Below are positions 47,801-54,747 of a DNA stretch of 64,000 nucleotides, piece after piece (the stretch's first letter is position 1; each line of letters starts with the position of its first letter). The stretch comes from Bacteroidia bacterium (GTDB taxonomy: Bacteria > Bacteroidota > Bacteroidia > B-17B0 > Aurantibacillaceae), in NCBI GenBank assembly GCA_014378485.1, contig JACMNO010000081.1, positions 1 through 64,000 of the forward strand, read 5' to 3'. The notes beneath the pieces are model-generated. The model was not told the DNA's origin. It did no database searches and saw nothing but the letters and a program-made list of their open reading frames with translations. A program made the translations under genes and the position numbers.

Positions 47801-48313
47801 AGATGAATTCACTAATAATCCAGAAGCATACATGGTTGTTGAACATCCATTTCCAATTGTATCGTCTGGAGAAACAGCTGGGGCTGCAATTGACGTGATA
47901 GCATAGGTATTAATGTTATTTCCTGGTTTACAAAAAGTTAAAGAATAAGGGCCGGGACCATTTAAACAAATAGGAGAACCTACAGCTATCTGTGGGCCAC
48001 AATTAATCTGGTAATATAAAGCCCCGGGAGGAACTGCACCAGAAGCTATTTGAAAATTAATGGCAACCGCTAATGGCGAAAGAGTAATTTTAATTTCCAC
48101 ACATTTATCGGGGGCAGTTGTACCGCAACAATTCCCTACACGTGGTACGGCAGGAGATACCCAAGTGCCATTGGGATTAGAGGATAAATCAACGCTAAAA
48201 AAAGGTGTAGTTGGTCCGCAGTTTCCGGAAGGTTGTGCCATTCCAATATTAATCAGAAAGAACAACATCCATAAACAAACGAATCTGCCTTTTATATCCT
48301 TAAAACTTGACAT
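41849..48313 (-). CDS. Giant SprB/PKD-repeat T9SS type B surface protein
   Basis: This 2154-residue protein has a signal peptide (ending INIGMAQ), an N-terminal domain of about 240 residues, then Ig-like/SprB repeats (nt 43915-47070) with V(S/T)CNGGxxGxA, SGGxxPYxYxW, L(S/P)AGxYxVxVTD and GCxxT motifs. Seven PKD repeats with WxWDFGD-type cores follow, and a C-terminal type B T9SS domain (nt 41849-42140: VPNAFTPGSTSGVNDYF, FDRWGEQIYH). SprB-like repeats occur in the mobile adhesin of gliding Flavobacterium. Export by T9SS to the cell surface is inferred; its role may be gliding, adhesion or biofilm formation. Convergent with the PorW/SprE gene and divergent from bactofilin. Confidence 0.88.
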   Translation of the reverse strand: MSSFKDIKGRFVCLWMLFFLINIGMAQPSGNCGPTTPFFSVDLSSNPNGTWVSPAVPRVGNCCGTTAPDKCVEIKITLSPLAVAINFQIASGAVPPGALYYQINCGPQIAVGSPICLNGPGPYSLTFCKPGNNINTYAITSIAAPAVSPDDTIGNGCSTTMYASGLLVNSSISWTSVFPGAQGAYNSYLSCTAGCDSTVVTGQPTAPAYVDYMVCGQPAAGACVSSGLFCDTVRIHFSPPIINTITPNPAVFCANNPAGIVLTGNVNGGVAPYTYAWTNGPNGSGTVVGTALTYTATSGGNYSLIVYDKNYPACPAKITNVPVSVSPSPSITAGSDQTLCGTSVNLNGVVSGATGGIWSGGNGTYSPNNTTVNAVYTPSSAELLSGTIVLSFSSTGNGACTSVSDQVIIKIEPPIVVNLTAPSVVCFGQTANITSVVNGGFAPYTYNWSSGQTNPSIYNLAAGTYSLMVNSNSGVGCSTSAVVTIASNPQVVVTTSPNNSISCGTFATISASASGGSGNLSYLWSNGAASSSTNVYSGTYVVTVTDALGCTGTNSVTVLASNSALVSSVNQPSTLCNGASTTLNISATGGFGGYSYSWSNGSTANSIVVNAGNYCVTVTDGGGCISSSCVSVIQNTPLNITIPTPQTICNGAATTVNSFVSGGQQPYSYSWSNGSTGPSMTALAGNYVLIITDAIGCSATKTVAITQAPPLNSVINSTATSCFGSSDGKASVSVAGGTLPYYYAWSPYGGSSSSATGLLSGIFNVTVTDGIGCSLTNSVAVTQPLPVTASVVINNNVSCNGGNNGNASAIASGGNSGYTYMWMPGGSTSQNPSNLFAGQYIITVTDSKGCFQTTQTAITQPAVLGSGLSGVTNIKCFGGATGSATVTGIGGTPNYSYQWTPSGATLAIANNLSAGIHTVVVTDSKFCSTQLQVTITQPALLTATVSLINNVSCNGGSNGTAIVNASGGTAPYNYSWNTAPTQTTQLVSNLPAGSYVATVVDSKNCVVTTSAVTIIQPTALTVTANPSALVSCSTAISISAAASGGTGSYGYLWSNGSAAASINVYTGSYTVIVTDNLGCTASVSVSVQAANNFLAANIPQPANVCNGATANVSVTATGGFGSYTYLWDNGATSASIIVPAGAHCVDVTDGGGCIVSACVNVIENQPIIASIATPPFICPTATTVISASVSGGQAPYSYLWNNGITTSTAVVTAGTYTITISDVTGSSCSNSATVAVITETPITIVTGTTSVGCYGGNNGTASIYVSGGIPNYSYLWSVNNATTAIIGALSSGNYSVLVTDNIGCKKAANVIISQPSTSVTAIATGTNITCNAAANGVTSATGTGGTPPYYYYWDPNGISTPTLSNLPAGTYSVIVADSTGCINSTTVTITEPIPVTISSSTITSTCGQSNASATVIPTGGGGVYSYTWSPTGGNNSTISNVFAGTYTVSVLDNLGCLKLFPIMVPQQISTASPGFSINTVCPNTPSTFTDLSVNGNDSIISWSWDFDDPLSGGNNFSLIQNPSHVFTLNGIYSPTLTVTTQLGCSKTFTLNVPFHPNPNTGFLLNSTCVNASISFTNTSSVSPGSIINYNWNFGDVASGVNNTSNVLNPVHYYSAPGLYTTSLTATTNNSCNVLVTHTLSVYPLPATSFTTSNVCENTTTQFTNLSSGNVVKWFWDFGDLSPLDSSALNPTHLYLASGSYSVILTNISNKDCKNYDTLLVNVYSNPVVGFNAQNVCLHKPTQFTDLSYVSSGTITSWTWDFGDFTPMNISYNPIYTFATFGVFNVNYTVTTSNGCSATTTKTVAVYDLPNANFTESNACLNVLTQFTDASSPGVGGTIQSWLWAFGDGSPINLVQSPGHIYALTGVYNPTLVITNSYGCKDTATKTLSIFPMPVVSFSIQDTSGCATFCPRFNDTSTPPGILTSWQWNFGDNGSVSFNQNPVHCFTSTGIFTVSLQGSSANGCSGISNQNSVITIHPVPVASFSFTPITATTSSPEIQFTNTSVNATSWMWFFGDNDASQSTANNPVHAYENAGEYCVYLKVFNQFGCASFAKECLTIERDFTFYVPNAFTPGSTSGVNDYFTGFGTNIDRFEMKIFDRWGEQIYHTNDIYKGWDGTAKGRKNIAQQDVYTYKIEVTDFRGNLYKYVGHVTLLK
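44490..46851 (-). repeat. Two-copy super-repeat inside the giant surface gene
   Basis: The blocks at 46078-46851 and 44490-45268 align over about 259 residues with an offset of exactly 1587 bases (529 codons). Both carry the ordered marks YLWSNG, CNGA, GGFG, VTDGGGC with SxCVxVI, and then CxGG/S. Three SprB-type repeats separate them. Tandem copying of a multi-repeat block therefore built this region. Confidence 0.7.
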
Positions 48314-48329
48314 TTATCTGTAAAAACAT

Positions 48330-48337
48330 CAAATTTA
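48330..48337 (-). promoter_or_regulatory. Putative -7 promoter element for the giant surface gene
   Basis: The minus strand reads TAAATTTG, an exact TAnnTTTG match, 16 bases before the ATG at 48313. Confidence 0.4.
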
Positions 48338-48486
48338 ACGAAAAATCGTCTGATAATTTTGCATTTCACTAATTGAAACCCTTGTTTTAATCATCGGTAT
48401 CCTAAATCATCCCAATAAAAAATGTAGTACCTTATCTAATGTTTTTGTGAAAAAGTGCTAATTTATTGCTTCAAAATATCAAAGTG

Positions 48487-48517
48487 TTGAATATCAAACT
48501 TATGTTTATTATATTCG
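48487..48517 (+). promoter_or_regulatory. Putative promoter for the bactofilin gene
   Basis: TTG at 48487-48489 and TATATTCG at 48510-48517 are 20 bases apart, one mismatch from the TAnnTTTG consensus. ATG 48536 follows after 18 bases. Confidence 0.35.
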
Positions 48518-48535
48518 TAAATCAAAAAAAACAGC

Positions 48536-48946
48536 ATGTTTCAAAAAATAAGTAAATCTTCTGCCATTGACAGTTCATCCATTAACTTAATAGGAAACGG
48601 GACCTGCATTACAGGCGATATTAATTCTAATGGTGACGTAAGAATTGACGGATCTATTAAAGGAAACATTTCTATTTCCGGCAAACTGGTGGTTGGTCCT
48701 TCCGGCAATATTGAAGGGAATATTATTTGTCAGAACGCAGATATTTCTGGAGAGATCCAGGGAAAAATTAATGTCAGCGAACTTCTTTCATTAAAAGCAA
48801 GTGCCAGGTTACTGGGTGATATCGTAACAGGAAAAATATCTATTGAACCAAATGCTACTTTTACCGGCACCTGTAATATGGGCGCTGTAGTTAAAAATAT
48901 TTCCAATGCCAGCGAATCCAGAGAAAAAGCCCCACAAACCGCTTAA
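48536..48946 (+). CDS. Bactofilin (polymer-forming cytoskeletal protein)
   Basis: This 136-residue protein has the bactofilin beta-helix: ITGDINSNGDVRIDGSIKGN followed by staggered turns such as GNISISGKLVVGPSGNIEGN and ADISGEIQGKINV. Short disordered ends flank the core. Bactofilins form filaments that organise cell-wall or envelope machinery. Its last 41 bases overlap the start of the AtpZ-like gene, so the pair is translationally linked. The window has PorW/SprE nearby but on the far side of the giant gene. Confidence 0.92.
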   Translation: MFQKISKSSAIDSSSINLIGNGTCITGDINSNGDVRIDGSIKGNISISGKLVVGPSGNIEGNIICQNADISGEIQGKINVSELLSLKASARLLGDIVTGKISIEPNATFTGTCNMGAVVKNISNASESREKAPQTA

Positions 48947-49136
48947 TGCCTATGCAAAATACAGTTCATTAGCAATACAAATGGCTGTAATTATTGGCGG
49001 AGGATGTTATGGAGGTTTTAAGTTGGATGAATATTATCAAAACAGCACGCCTGTATTCACTATTATTTTAAGTTTGCTTTCCATTGGTTTTGCCATGTAC
49101 GTTGTTTTAAAAGATCTTATCAAGCCCAATCCTTAA
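48906..49136 (+). CDS. AtpZ/AtpI-family small membrane protein
   Basis: This 76-residue protein has two helices (about 22-42 and 50-68) split by LDEYYQNS, and the N-terminal KPLNAYAKYSSLAIQMAVIIGGG seen in Bacteroidota AtpZ homologues. AtpZ/AtpI proteins assist ATP synthase ring assembly or Mg2+/Ca2+ uptake. Its ATG lies inside the bactofilin gene (41-base overlap). No other Met before the first helix could serve as the start. The family link to atp genes makes its distance from atpB (about 11 kb, other strand) notable. Confidence 0.82.
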   Translation: MPANPEKKPHKPLNAYAKYSSLAIQMAVIIGGGCYGGFKLDEYYQNSTPVFTIILSLLSIGFAMYVVLKDLIKPNP

Positions 49137-49138
49137 TC

Positions 49139-49519
49139 ATGCAAAATAAAACAAAATATTATTTTCAATTTACTGTTTTATGTCTTGGAACCCTACTTTT
49201 ATCATACGGTTTAAGCCAAACTCAGAACCGCTATTTTAATACCTGTCACTTTTGGATTCCTACACTTTTTTTTGCTTTGACTTCTTTAGGGATAAATGTG
49301 TTATTAACCAAAACAGATAAGCGTTCTCAGGACTTTGTGTTTAAAACACTTGCTCTTAGTATGGCGCGCTTACTGGCTTGCATGATCTTTGTCTTTGTGT
49401 ATTCATTGATTAACAAAAAGTATGCGCTAGCTTTTACCTGTCATTTCATGATTCAATACCTTGTTTTTACAATATTTGAAGTTTCTTTCCTTTTAAAACA
49501 TATAAAACAAGCCAATTAA
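49139..49519 (+). CDS. Small membrane protein, probably in AtpI position
   Basis: This 126-residue protein has four hydrophobic segments (about 9-27, 37-53, 71-91 and 101-119) with LLSYGLSQTQNRY, RSQDFVFKTLALSMARLLACM and YLVFTIFEVSFLLKH. I recognise no domain. It starts two bases after the AtpZ-like stop. In other Bacteroidota a comparable four-helix protein often sits between AtpZ and atpB, so an AtpI-like assembly role is suggested by context only. Confidence 0.75.
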   Translation: MQNKTKYYFQFTVLCLGTLLLSYGLSQTQNRYFNTCHFWIPTLFFALTSLGINVLLTKTDKRSQDFVFKTLALSMARLLACMIFVFVYSLINKKYALAFTCHFMIQYLVFTIFEVSFLLKHIKQAN

Positions 49520-49571
49520 CGACCTAACCTACCAATCAACACTTTATTACTAATACTAACATCATAATTTT

Positions 49572-49579
49572 TATTTTTG
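49572..49579 (+). promoter_or_regulatory. Putative -7 promoter element for the C1 peptidase
   Basis: TATTTTTG matches TAnnTTTG, 25 bases before ATG 49605. No -33 TTG at the best spacing. Confidence 0.4.
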
Positions 49580-49604
49580 TTCTTATTAAATTGTAATCCC
49601 TCCA

Positions 49605-50792
49605 ATGAAAAAATTATTATTATCCACTCTGGCCCTTTGTGCTGTTACTTTTAATTACGCTCAGACACAAGCTCCTTACCAGGGACCGCTTACAAATATG
49701 AAAGGCAGTGAATACAAATTTACTGTGGTTAAGAGTTTAGACGCTAATGCCGTTCAAAATCAGGGTCAAACCGGTACCTGCTGGTCTTTTTCCTCTCTAT
49801 CCTTTTTTGAAAGCGAATTGATCCGCATGGGAAAAGGAAAAGAATTTAATTTAGCGGAGATGTTTGTCGCCCGCAAAGCTTACCCTTTAAAAGCAGATAA
49901 TTATGTGCGTATGCACGGCCGTGCTAACATGGCTGAGGGCGGTGGTTTCTCTGATGTTGTGAATGTGATTCGAAGATATGGTATGGTGCCTGAAGAAGTT
50001 TATAGCGGTAAAAAAAATACAAAAGATCAGCACAATCATGCTGTTCTAGAGGCTACCTTAAAAGGAATTGTTGGAGCAGTTGCTGATGATAAAAATAACA
50101 AAATTGATTTTGAAGCCATGCACCAGGCAGTTGAAAGCACATGTGATGCGTTTTTAGGAAAAGTTCCTGAAAAATTCACTTATAAAGGAAAAGAATATAC
50201 CCCAAAAACCTATGCCGAGGCTTCAGGCATTAATCCGGATGATTATGTGTTTTTAACTTCTTACACACATCATCCTTTCTATAGTAAATTTACCTTAGAA
50301 GTTCCTGATAACTGGAATTGGGATCAAATGTATAATTTGCCAATGAATGAATTGCAGGAAGTGATGCAAAGTTCCATTATGAATGGTTTTTCTTTTGCCT
50401 GGGCAGCAGATGTTAGTGAAAAAGGTTTTCGTTTTAAAGATGGTTTAGCGATTGTGCCCGAAATGCCCTTTGCCGACATGAGTGATGAAGAAAAAGGTGA
50501 ACTGATGAAAAAACCACATACTCAATTTAAAGTCACTCAGGAAAATCGCCAAACAGCTTTTGATAATTATGAAACCCAGGATGATCATGGAATGCATGTA
50601 GTTGGCTTTGTTAAAGATCAGAACGCAACTCCATACTACATTGTAAAGAATTCATGGGGGAAAGACCGCAACGAATGCGATGGTTATTTTTATGCCTCAG
50701 AAAGCTATCTGTTGTATAAAACAACAAGTATTATGTTACATAAAAAAGCAATCCCGGCCGCTATTGCAAAAAAGCTTGGTATTGCTCAGTAA
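49605..50792 (+). CDS. Secreted C1 (bleomycin hydrolase-like) cysteine peptidase
   Basis: This 395-residue protein has a signal peptide (MKKLLLSTLALCAVTFNYAQ). The papain-like active site is complete: oxyanion Gln53 and Cys59 in QNQGQTGTCWSFSS, His328 in DDHGMHVVGF and Asn349 in YYIVKNSWG. The long insert and the FNLAEMFVARKAYPLKADNY motif match the bleomycin-hydrolase/aminopeptidase C group. Usually those enzymes are cytosolic hexamers, but this one should be exported to the periplasm or beyond. It would cut peptides. It is preceded by a -7 element and followed by a terminator, so it is monocistronic. Confidence 0.9.
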   Translation: MKKLLLSTLALCAVTFNYAQTQAPYQGPLTNMKGSEYKFTVVKSLDANAVQNQGQTGTCWSFSSLSFFESELIRMGKGKEFNLAEMFVARKAYPLKADNYVRMHGRANMAEGGGFSDVVNVIRRYGMVPEEVYSGKKNTKDQHNHAVLEATLKGIVGAVADDKNNKIDFEAMHQAVESTCDAFLGKVPEKFTYKGKEYTPKTYAEASGINPDDYVFLTSYTHHPFYSKFTLEVPDNWNWDQMYNLPMNELQEVMQSSIMNGFSFAWAADVSEKGFRFKDGLAIVPEMPFADMSDEEKGELMKKPHTQFKVTQENRQTAFDNYETQDDHGMHVVGFVKDQNATPYYIVKNSWGKDRNECDGYFYASESYLLYKTTSIMLHKKAIPAAIAKKLGIAQ

Positions 50793-50807
50793 GCGTTAAA
50801 TTAAACT

Positions 50808-50852
50808 AATTAAGAACCCTTAGTGAAAAACTTTCGCTAAGGGTTCTTAATT
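50808..50852 (+). terminator. Terminator of the C1 peptidase gene
   Basis: AATTAAGAACCCTTAG (50808-50823) pairs perfectly with CTAAGGGTTCTTAATT (50837-50852) around a 13-base loop, followed by a T-rich stretch. Confidence 0.88.
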
Positions 50853-50858
50853 TTATAT

Positions 50859-50866
50859 TATTTTTG
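50859..50866 (+). promoter_or_regulatory. Putative -7 promoter element deciding the start of the coiled-coil gene
   Basis: TATTTTTG matches TAnnTTTG exactly. The transcript would begin after it, so the TTG codon at 50864 cannot be the start and ATG 50885 is favoured. Confidence 0.45.
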
Positions 50867-50884
50867 AGAAAATATTATTTTGTA

Positions 50885-51805
50885 ATGGAGGAAAATACGT
50901 CGAACGAAGATCGTAAAAAATCAGGTTTATTATGGATATTAATTGCGCTTCTTGCAATTACTAACGGTGTTACATTTTGGATGTACATGCAGGAAAAAAA
51001 CAAAGCCGCTCATGAAATTATAGTAAAGGAGCAGGTTATTGTAGAACGTGATAATGTAACAGGTGAATTATTACAATTACAAAAAGATTACAGTAATCTT
51101 CAAACCAATGATAAAGTATTACAGGCAGATATAGACGCTAAAAAAGCTGAAATTACCCAGCTCTTAGAAGACGCTGAAAAACATAAAGGTGATGCCTATA
51201 TCATTTCCAAATTAAGAAAAGAATCTGAGACTTTGCGACAGATCATGAGAGGATATGTAAGAACCATTGACTCCTTAGGTACATTAAACAAAACATTAAT
51301 TGTAGAAAAAGATAATGTATTAAAAGAATTAGATAGCGAGAAAGGAAAAACAACTACTTTAAATAAGGAAAAAGATGATTTGAAAGCAACCATTCAAAAG
51401 GGATCTATTATTTCTTGTTCCAATATTGTAGCCAAAGGTGTTAAATTTAAAAGTGGTGGAAAAAAAGAAAGTGAAACAAGCAAAGCTTCCCGTGTTCAAA
51501 AAATTAAAATCTCTTTTTCTTTAGGCGAAAATAAAATTGCTAAAGCCGGAGAGAAAACGGTGTTCATACGTATAGTTACTCCTGATGGCAAAGAGATGGC
51601 GAAAAGTTACGACGATAATTACCGTTTCAGTTTTGACAAATCCAGCGGTTATTTTGCTGGCAAACAGAGCTTGAATTATGCCAATACAGAAATTAGTGGT
51701 GTTGCCTACTGTGAGGGCCAGGGAGAACTCGTTCCTGGAAATTATATCATTGAGCTCTCTTGTGATGGCGCTGTGATTGGCGGTACGAGCTTACGATTAG
51801 ATTAA
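50885..51805 (+). CDS. Membrane-anchored coiled-coil protein
   Basis: Started at ATG 50885 (306 residues; the TTG at 50864 overlaps a -7 promoter motif). Residues 15-33 form a single membrane helix (GLLWILIALLAITNGVTFW). A long charged coiled coil follows (about 35-180, KAAHEIIVKEQVIVERDNV and LQADIDAKKAEITQLLED). A C-terminal beta domain (KIKISFSLGENKIAKAG, KTVFIRIVTPDGKEM, GNYIIELSCDGAVIGG) completes it. I recognise the layout from Bacteroidota proteins of unknown function. It probably faces the periplasm. Its stop overlaps the stop of the convergent FUSC-family gene by four bases. Confidence 0.75.
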   Translation: MEENTSNEDRKKSGLLWILIALLAITNGVTFWMYMQEKNKAAHEIIVKEQVIVERDNVTGELLQLQKDYSNLQTNDKVLQADIDAKKAEITQLLEDAEKHKGDAYIISKLRKESETLRQIMRGYVRTIDSLGTLNKTLIVEKDNVLKELDSEKGKTTTLNKEKDDLKATIQKGSIISCSNIVAKGVKFKSGGKKESETSKASRVQKIKISFSLGENKIAKAGEKTVFIRIVTPDGKEMAKSYDDNYRFSFDKSSGYFAGKQSLNYANTEISGVAYCEGQGELVPGNYIIELSCDGAVIGGTSLRLD

Positions 51806-54006
51806 TCAAGCCCACTCTTTTTCTGTTGTTCTATTAAGGCACAAATTGTTTCCAGCTCAAAAATTATTTTTTCGAGGTCTACTTTTATAAAAAGAAGGTC
51901 TTCATTTTTTGAAAAAACAAAGGCATTCAATGTTTCTTTTATTATGTTGAAATCCGGCGGTGTTTTGTAAACCAGAGGTTCAGAGATATGGAATATGATC
52001 CAGTCAAAAATTTCCGATGCCTTATTAAAATAATTTCTTAATTCAACAATCGGCATTGAAGGCTGCGTTTCACTAACCATTAAAGCAACAGAGGTTATTT
52101 CCCTTGCAATACGGATATTAATACCAGCCATCGCAAAACTAAAATCTATTTGGTTTTGAATATGCTGCGGCTCTTCCACCATTCGTTGAACACAAGCAAA
52201 AATAGTATTGTTCCCGCCTTCTGCCACACGCCGACATTTGTACCAGGTTTCTCCTGCCGGCAATTCTTTATTATAATACTTAACAACCTGTTCCAGGTAA
52301 TTTTTATTTTGCGTTAATGCTTTTGTCATAAGGATTGGAAACCGTTCTTTTTCCCAAACGGGCCAAAATACATAACTTACTATTAATGCCAACAAAGCTC
52401 CTATCAACGTAGACAAAACCCTCCATCCAATTAATTCCCATGAACCTTGCTGAGAAAGTTGCATAAGCACTACCATCATAATGGTAGTAAAGAACACGCC
52501 GATTTTATAATTGTTTCGCAAAAAATAGGCAACAAAAAAAGAAACGATCACCAACATTCCAACAAATACCTGGTGCGGAAGCGGAAGAAGCATGATCACG
52601 CCACCCAATATAATTCCACCCACTGTTCCAATAATCCTTTCAATCCCTTTTTTTCTGGTGGCTCCAAAATAAGGCTGAATAACGATCATCATGGTTAATG
52701 CGATCCAGTGTCCGTGATCTATTTCTAAAAACTTATAAATAAATACACCTATGCATAATCCTATGGCGACACGAAGCGCATAGGTAAAATGTTCAGAATT
52801 AAAGTTAAATGCTTCGCGAATTAATTCCATTAATGCCCGAGGTTTTAAACCTACAAGAAAGTTATTAAAGGACAACTTATAATTTTCAAGGTAATCGCTT
52901 TTTTGAAAATTTAATTTTTCTTCGATCTGCGATATTGTTTGATTCAGATATTGAAAAGATTTTTTAAGCGTTTCTATAAAATGATGAAGGCCCACTATTT
53001 CTTTTTCCGACAATTTTAAATTTTGACAGGTTTCGTTTAAAAGTCCGATTGCTATCTCACATCGTTTTACCCTGATCTTTGCAAGAGTCAGATCTTCTGG
53101 CCTGAAGGTGAACATCACAATAGACAAACGCGCACTCGCTTGTCCAAAAGAAGATAAAGTTTTATATAGCACCGATTCTCTTATTTTCAGGAACTCAGGA
53201 TTATTCAGCATTTCCAACTCTTCATTCATTGTATTTAATGTCGCGGCAAATAAGGAAGCGGTGCTCCTCAACTCCATCATCATGTCATAATGCTGAGCCT
53301 GTAGCTTTGTCTTTTCTTTTTGCCTTCTCGAAAATAATTTAATAGACTGATTGATGGCTTCACGTGTGGCAATTTCTTTTTCAATGATCCTTAGATTATC
53401 AATAGGAACGGTAGACGCATACTTTTGTATCATCCCATCTAAAAAATCAGTATTGGCTTTCCATATATTAGCTACAGAGCGTCGGACAGGATTTGACGGC
53501 CTGAATGGAAATGAGATAATGGTTATTACTATGGCCCAGCCTGCCCCCGCTAATACATAAAACCCGTATTTTAATGAGGCATCAAATGACACGGGATTTG
53601 ATAATCCGAATAAAAAGAAAAAACCAACGGCCACACCAATGCTTGCTCCATAATTACTCCAGTTCCGAATCAAAGCAGCGAATATACCTATCAGAAACAT
53701 GGCTATAACGCAACCGATGATCGAACCAGCCACATTCATTCCAATAATACCTGATATAAAAATCAAAACACCTTCAATGGATTGAATCAATATTTTTTTA
53801 TAGTGCGTTCCCCTGTAATCAATTAATGATACCATGTAAGCACCAAAAGCAGCCCAGATCACTTCATCTGAAAATCCTTTAAATAAAGGAATAATTATCA
53901 AGGGAATATTTAATGCAAGTACAACTCTTAAGGCCCAGCTAATTGTTGGCTCAAAGTATTCCTGCTTTAAAATAACATTTAGTTGTTGTATCGGTTGAAA
54001 ACGCAT
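51802..54006 (-). CDS. FUSC-family inner-membrane protein (YccS-like)
   Basis: This 734-residue protein has two blocks of about five to six helices each (roughly 22-165 and 400-540), each followed by a soluble helical domain. The second block contains GLCIGVFIYKFLEIDHGHWIALTMMIVIQPYFGATRKK, the most conserved FUSC/YccS-type segment, with GTVGGIILGGVIM after it. Relatives include fusaric-acid and aromatic-acid efflux proteins, but the substrate here is unknown. It stands alone with a -7 element upstream at 54026-54033. Confidence 0.85.
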   Translation of the reverse strand: MRFQPIQQLNVILKQEYFEPTISWALRVVLALNIPLIIIPLFKGFSDEVIWAAFGAYMVSLIDYRGTHYKKILIQSIEGVLIFISGIIGMNVAGSIIGCVIAMFLIGIFAALIRNWSNYGASIGVAVGFFFLFGLSNPVSFDASLKYGFYVLAGAGWAIVITIISFPFRPSNPVRRSVANIWKANTDFLDGMIQKYASTVPIDNLRIIEKEIATREAINQSIKLFSRRQKEKTKLQAQHYDMMMELRSTASLFAATLNTMNEELEMLNNPEFLKIRESVLYKTLSSFGQASARLSIVMFTFRPEDLTLAKIRVKRCEIAIGLLNETCQNLKLSEKEIVGLHHFIETLKKSFQYLNQTISQIEEKLNFQKSDYLENYKLSFNNFLVGLKPRALMELIREAFNFNSEHFTYALRVAIGLCIGVFIYKFLEIDHGHWIALTMMIVIQPYFGATRKKGIERIIGTVGGIILGGVIMLLPLPHQVFVGMLVIVSFFVAYFLRNNYKIGVFFTTIMMVVLMQLSQQGSWELIGWRVLSTLIGALLALIVSYVFWPVWEKERFPILMTKALTQNKNYLEQVVKYYNKELPAGETWYKCRRVAEGGNNTIFACVQRMVEEPQHIQNQIDFSFAMAGINIRIAREITSVALMVSETQPSMPIVELRNYFNKASEIFDWIIFHISEPLVYKTPPDFNIIKETLNAFVFSKNEDLLFIKVDLEKIIFELETICALIEQQKKSGLD

Positions 54007-54025
54007 CAGTCTGCCTATTAAAAAA

Positions 54026-54033
54026 CAAATGTA
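54026..54033 (-). promoter_or_regulatory. Putative -7 promoter element for the FUSC-family gene
   Basis: The minus strand reads TACATTTG, an exact TAnnTTTG match, 19 bases before the ATG at 54006. Confidence 0.4.
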
Positions 54034-54119
54034 ATAAGAAGCTTAAACAAATTGATACACGTAAATAGATAAATTAAGACCTAATGATTTAAAAATATCA
54101 TGACTTATTTAAATAACTA

Positions 54120-54680
54120 TTATTTTATAATTGACTTTTTGGTGTCTGTGACTTTTGTCTTTGGAGGCTCTGCTTTCACTTTTCCCATTTTCATTTCTTT
54201 GACATCCTGTTGTTTAACCTCTACTTTGCCTTTTACAATCTTCGTGTTAGGTTTTGGTTTTTGATAAACTTTCAACGTGTCACTGGGTATTGCGGTAGCT
54301 CTTACTCCTCCCATGATCGGATTATGTTTCACTTCAACATCACCCTTAAAATGTTCCTTTGTCTGAGAAACTGCGGATGAAGTGCCAAATAACCACATGC
54401 CAAACGTAAAATAAAGAATGACGGCGAAGCGCCTATTAAAAGTTAAGACTTTAAATTCTTTGAAATAGGCATCAAAACTTAAGGATACCAATTGCTGTTT
54501 TTCGAAACGTCCGCAAACTTTACTATGCTGTTTGTTTTCAAAAAAATTTTTTACTTCATCCAAGGATTTTCCGCTAAAATCAATGACTGTCTTTACACAT
54601 TTGCCACAAAATGCGCCCGTTTCATTAAGCGTCATATTTTCCCAATTTTCATGACAGGGTTTGTTAATTATAATTTCCAT
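54120..54680 (-). CDS. Zinc-motif protein with one membrane helix and a lysine-rich tail
   Basis: This 186-residue protein has an N-terminal four-cysteine pattern (Cys9, Cys25, Cys28, Cys56) with KPCHENWENMTLNETGAFCG (8-26 region) and KTVIDFSGKSLDEVKNFFEN, a cytoplasmic zinc-site domain seen at the N-terminus of various Bacteroidota membrane proteins. One helix (about 84-105) follows, then a periplasmic Lys/Pro-rich tail. The tail has no TonB-like or catalytic motif that I can see. The cysteine domain could be a sensor or docking site, but that is guesswork. A perfect palindrome lies just upstream of the ATG. Confidence 0.7.
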   Translation of the reverse strand: MEIIINKPCHENWENMTLNETGAFCGKCVKTVIDFSGKSLDEVKNFFENKQHSKVCGRFEKQQLVSLSFDAYFKEFKVLTFNRRFAVILYFTFGMWLFGTSSAVSQTKEHFKGDVEVKHNPIMGGVRATAIPSDTLKVYQKPKPNTKIVKGKVEVKQQDVKEMKMGKVKAEPPKTKVTDTKKSIIK

Positions 54681-54684
54681 AAAG

Positions 54685-54703
54685 CTGTATTTTTGAAATA
54701 CAG
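54685..54703. promoter_or_regulatory. Palindrome upstream of the zinc-motif protein
   Basis: CTGTATTT and AAATACAG form an eight-base inverted repeat around TTG, ending four bases before the ATG. It could be a leader hairpin at the ribosome site or an operator. Confidence 0.45.
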
Positions 54704-54747
54704 ATGATATAAAAATATAATTCCATAAATAAGATTAAAAATAATTC

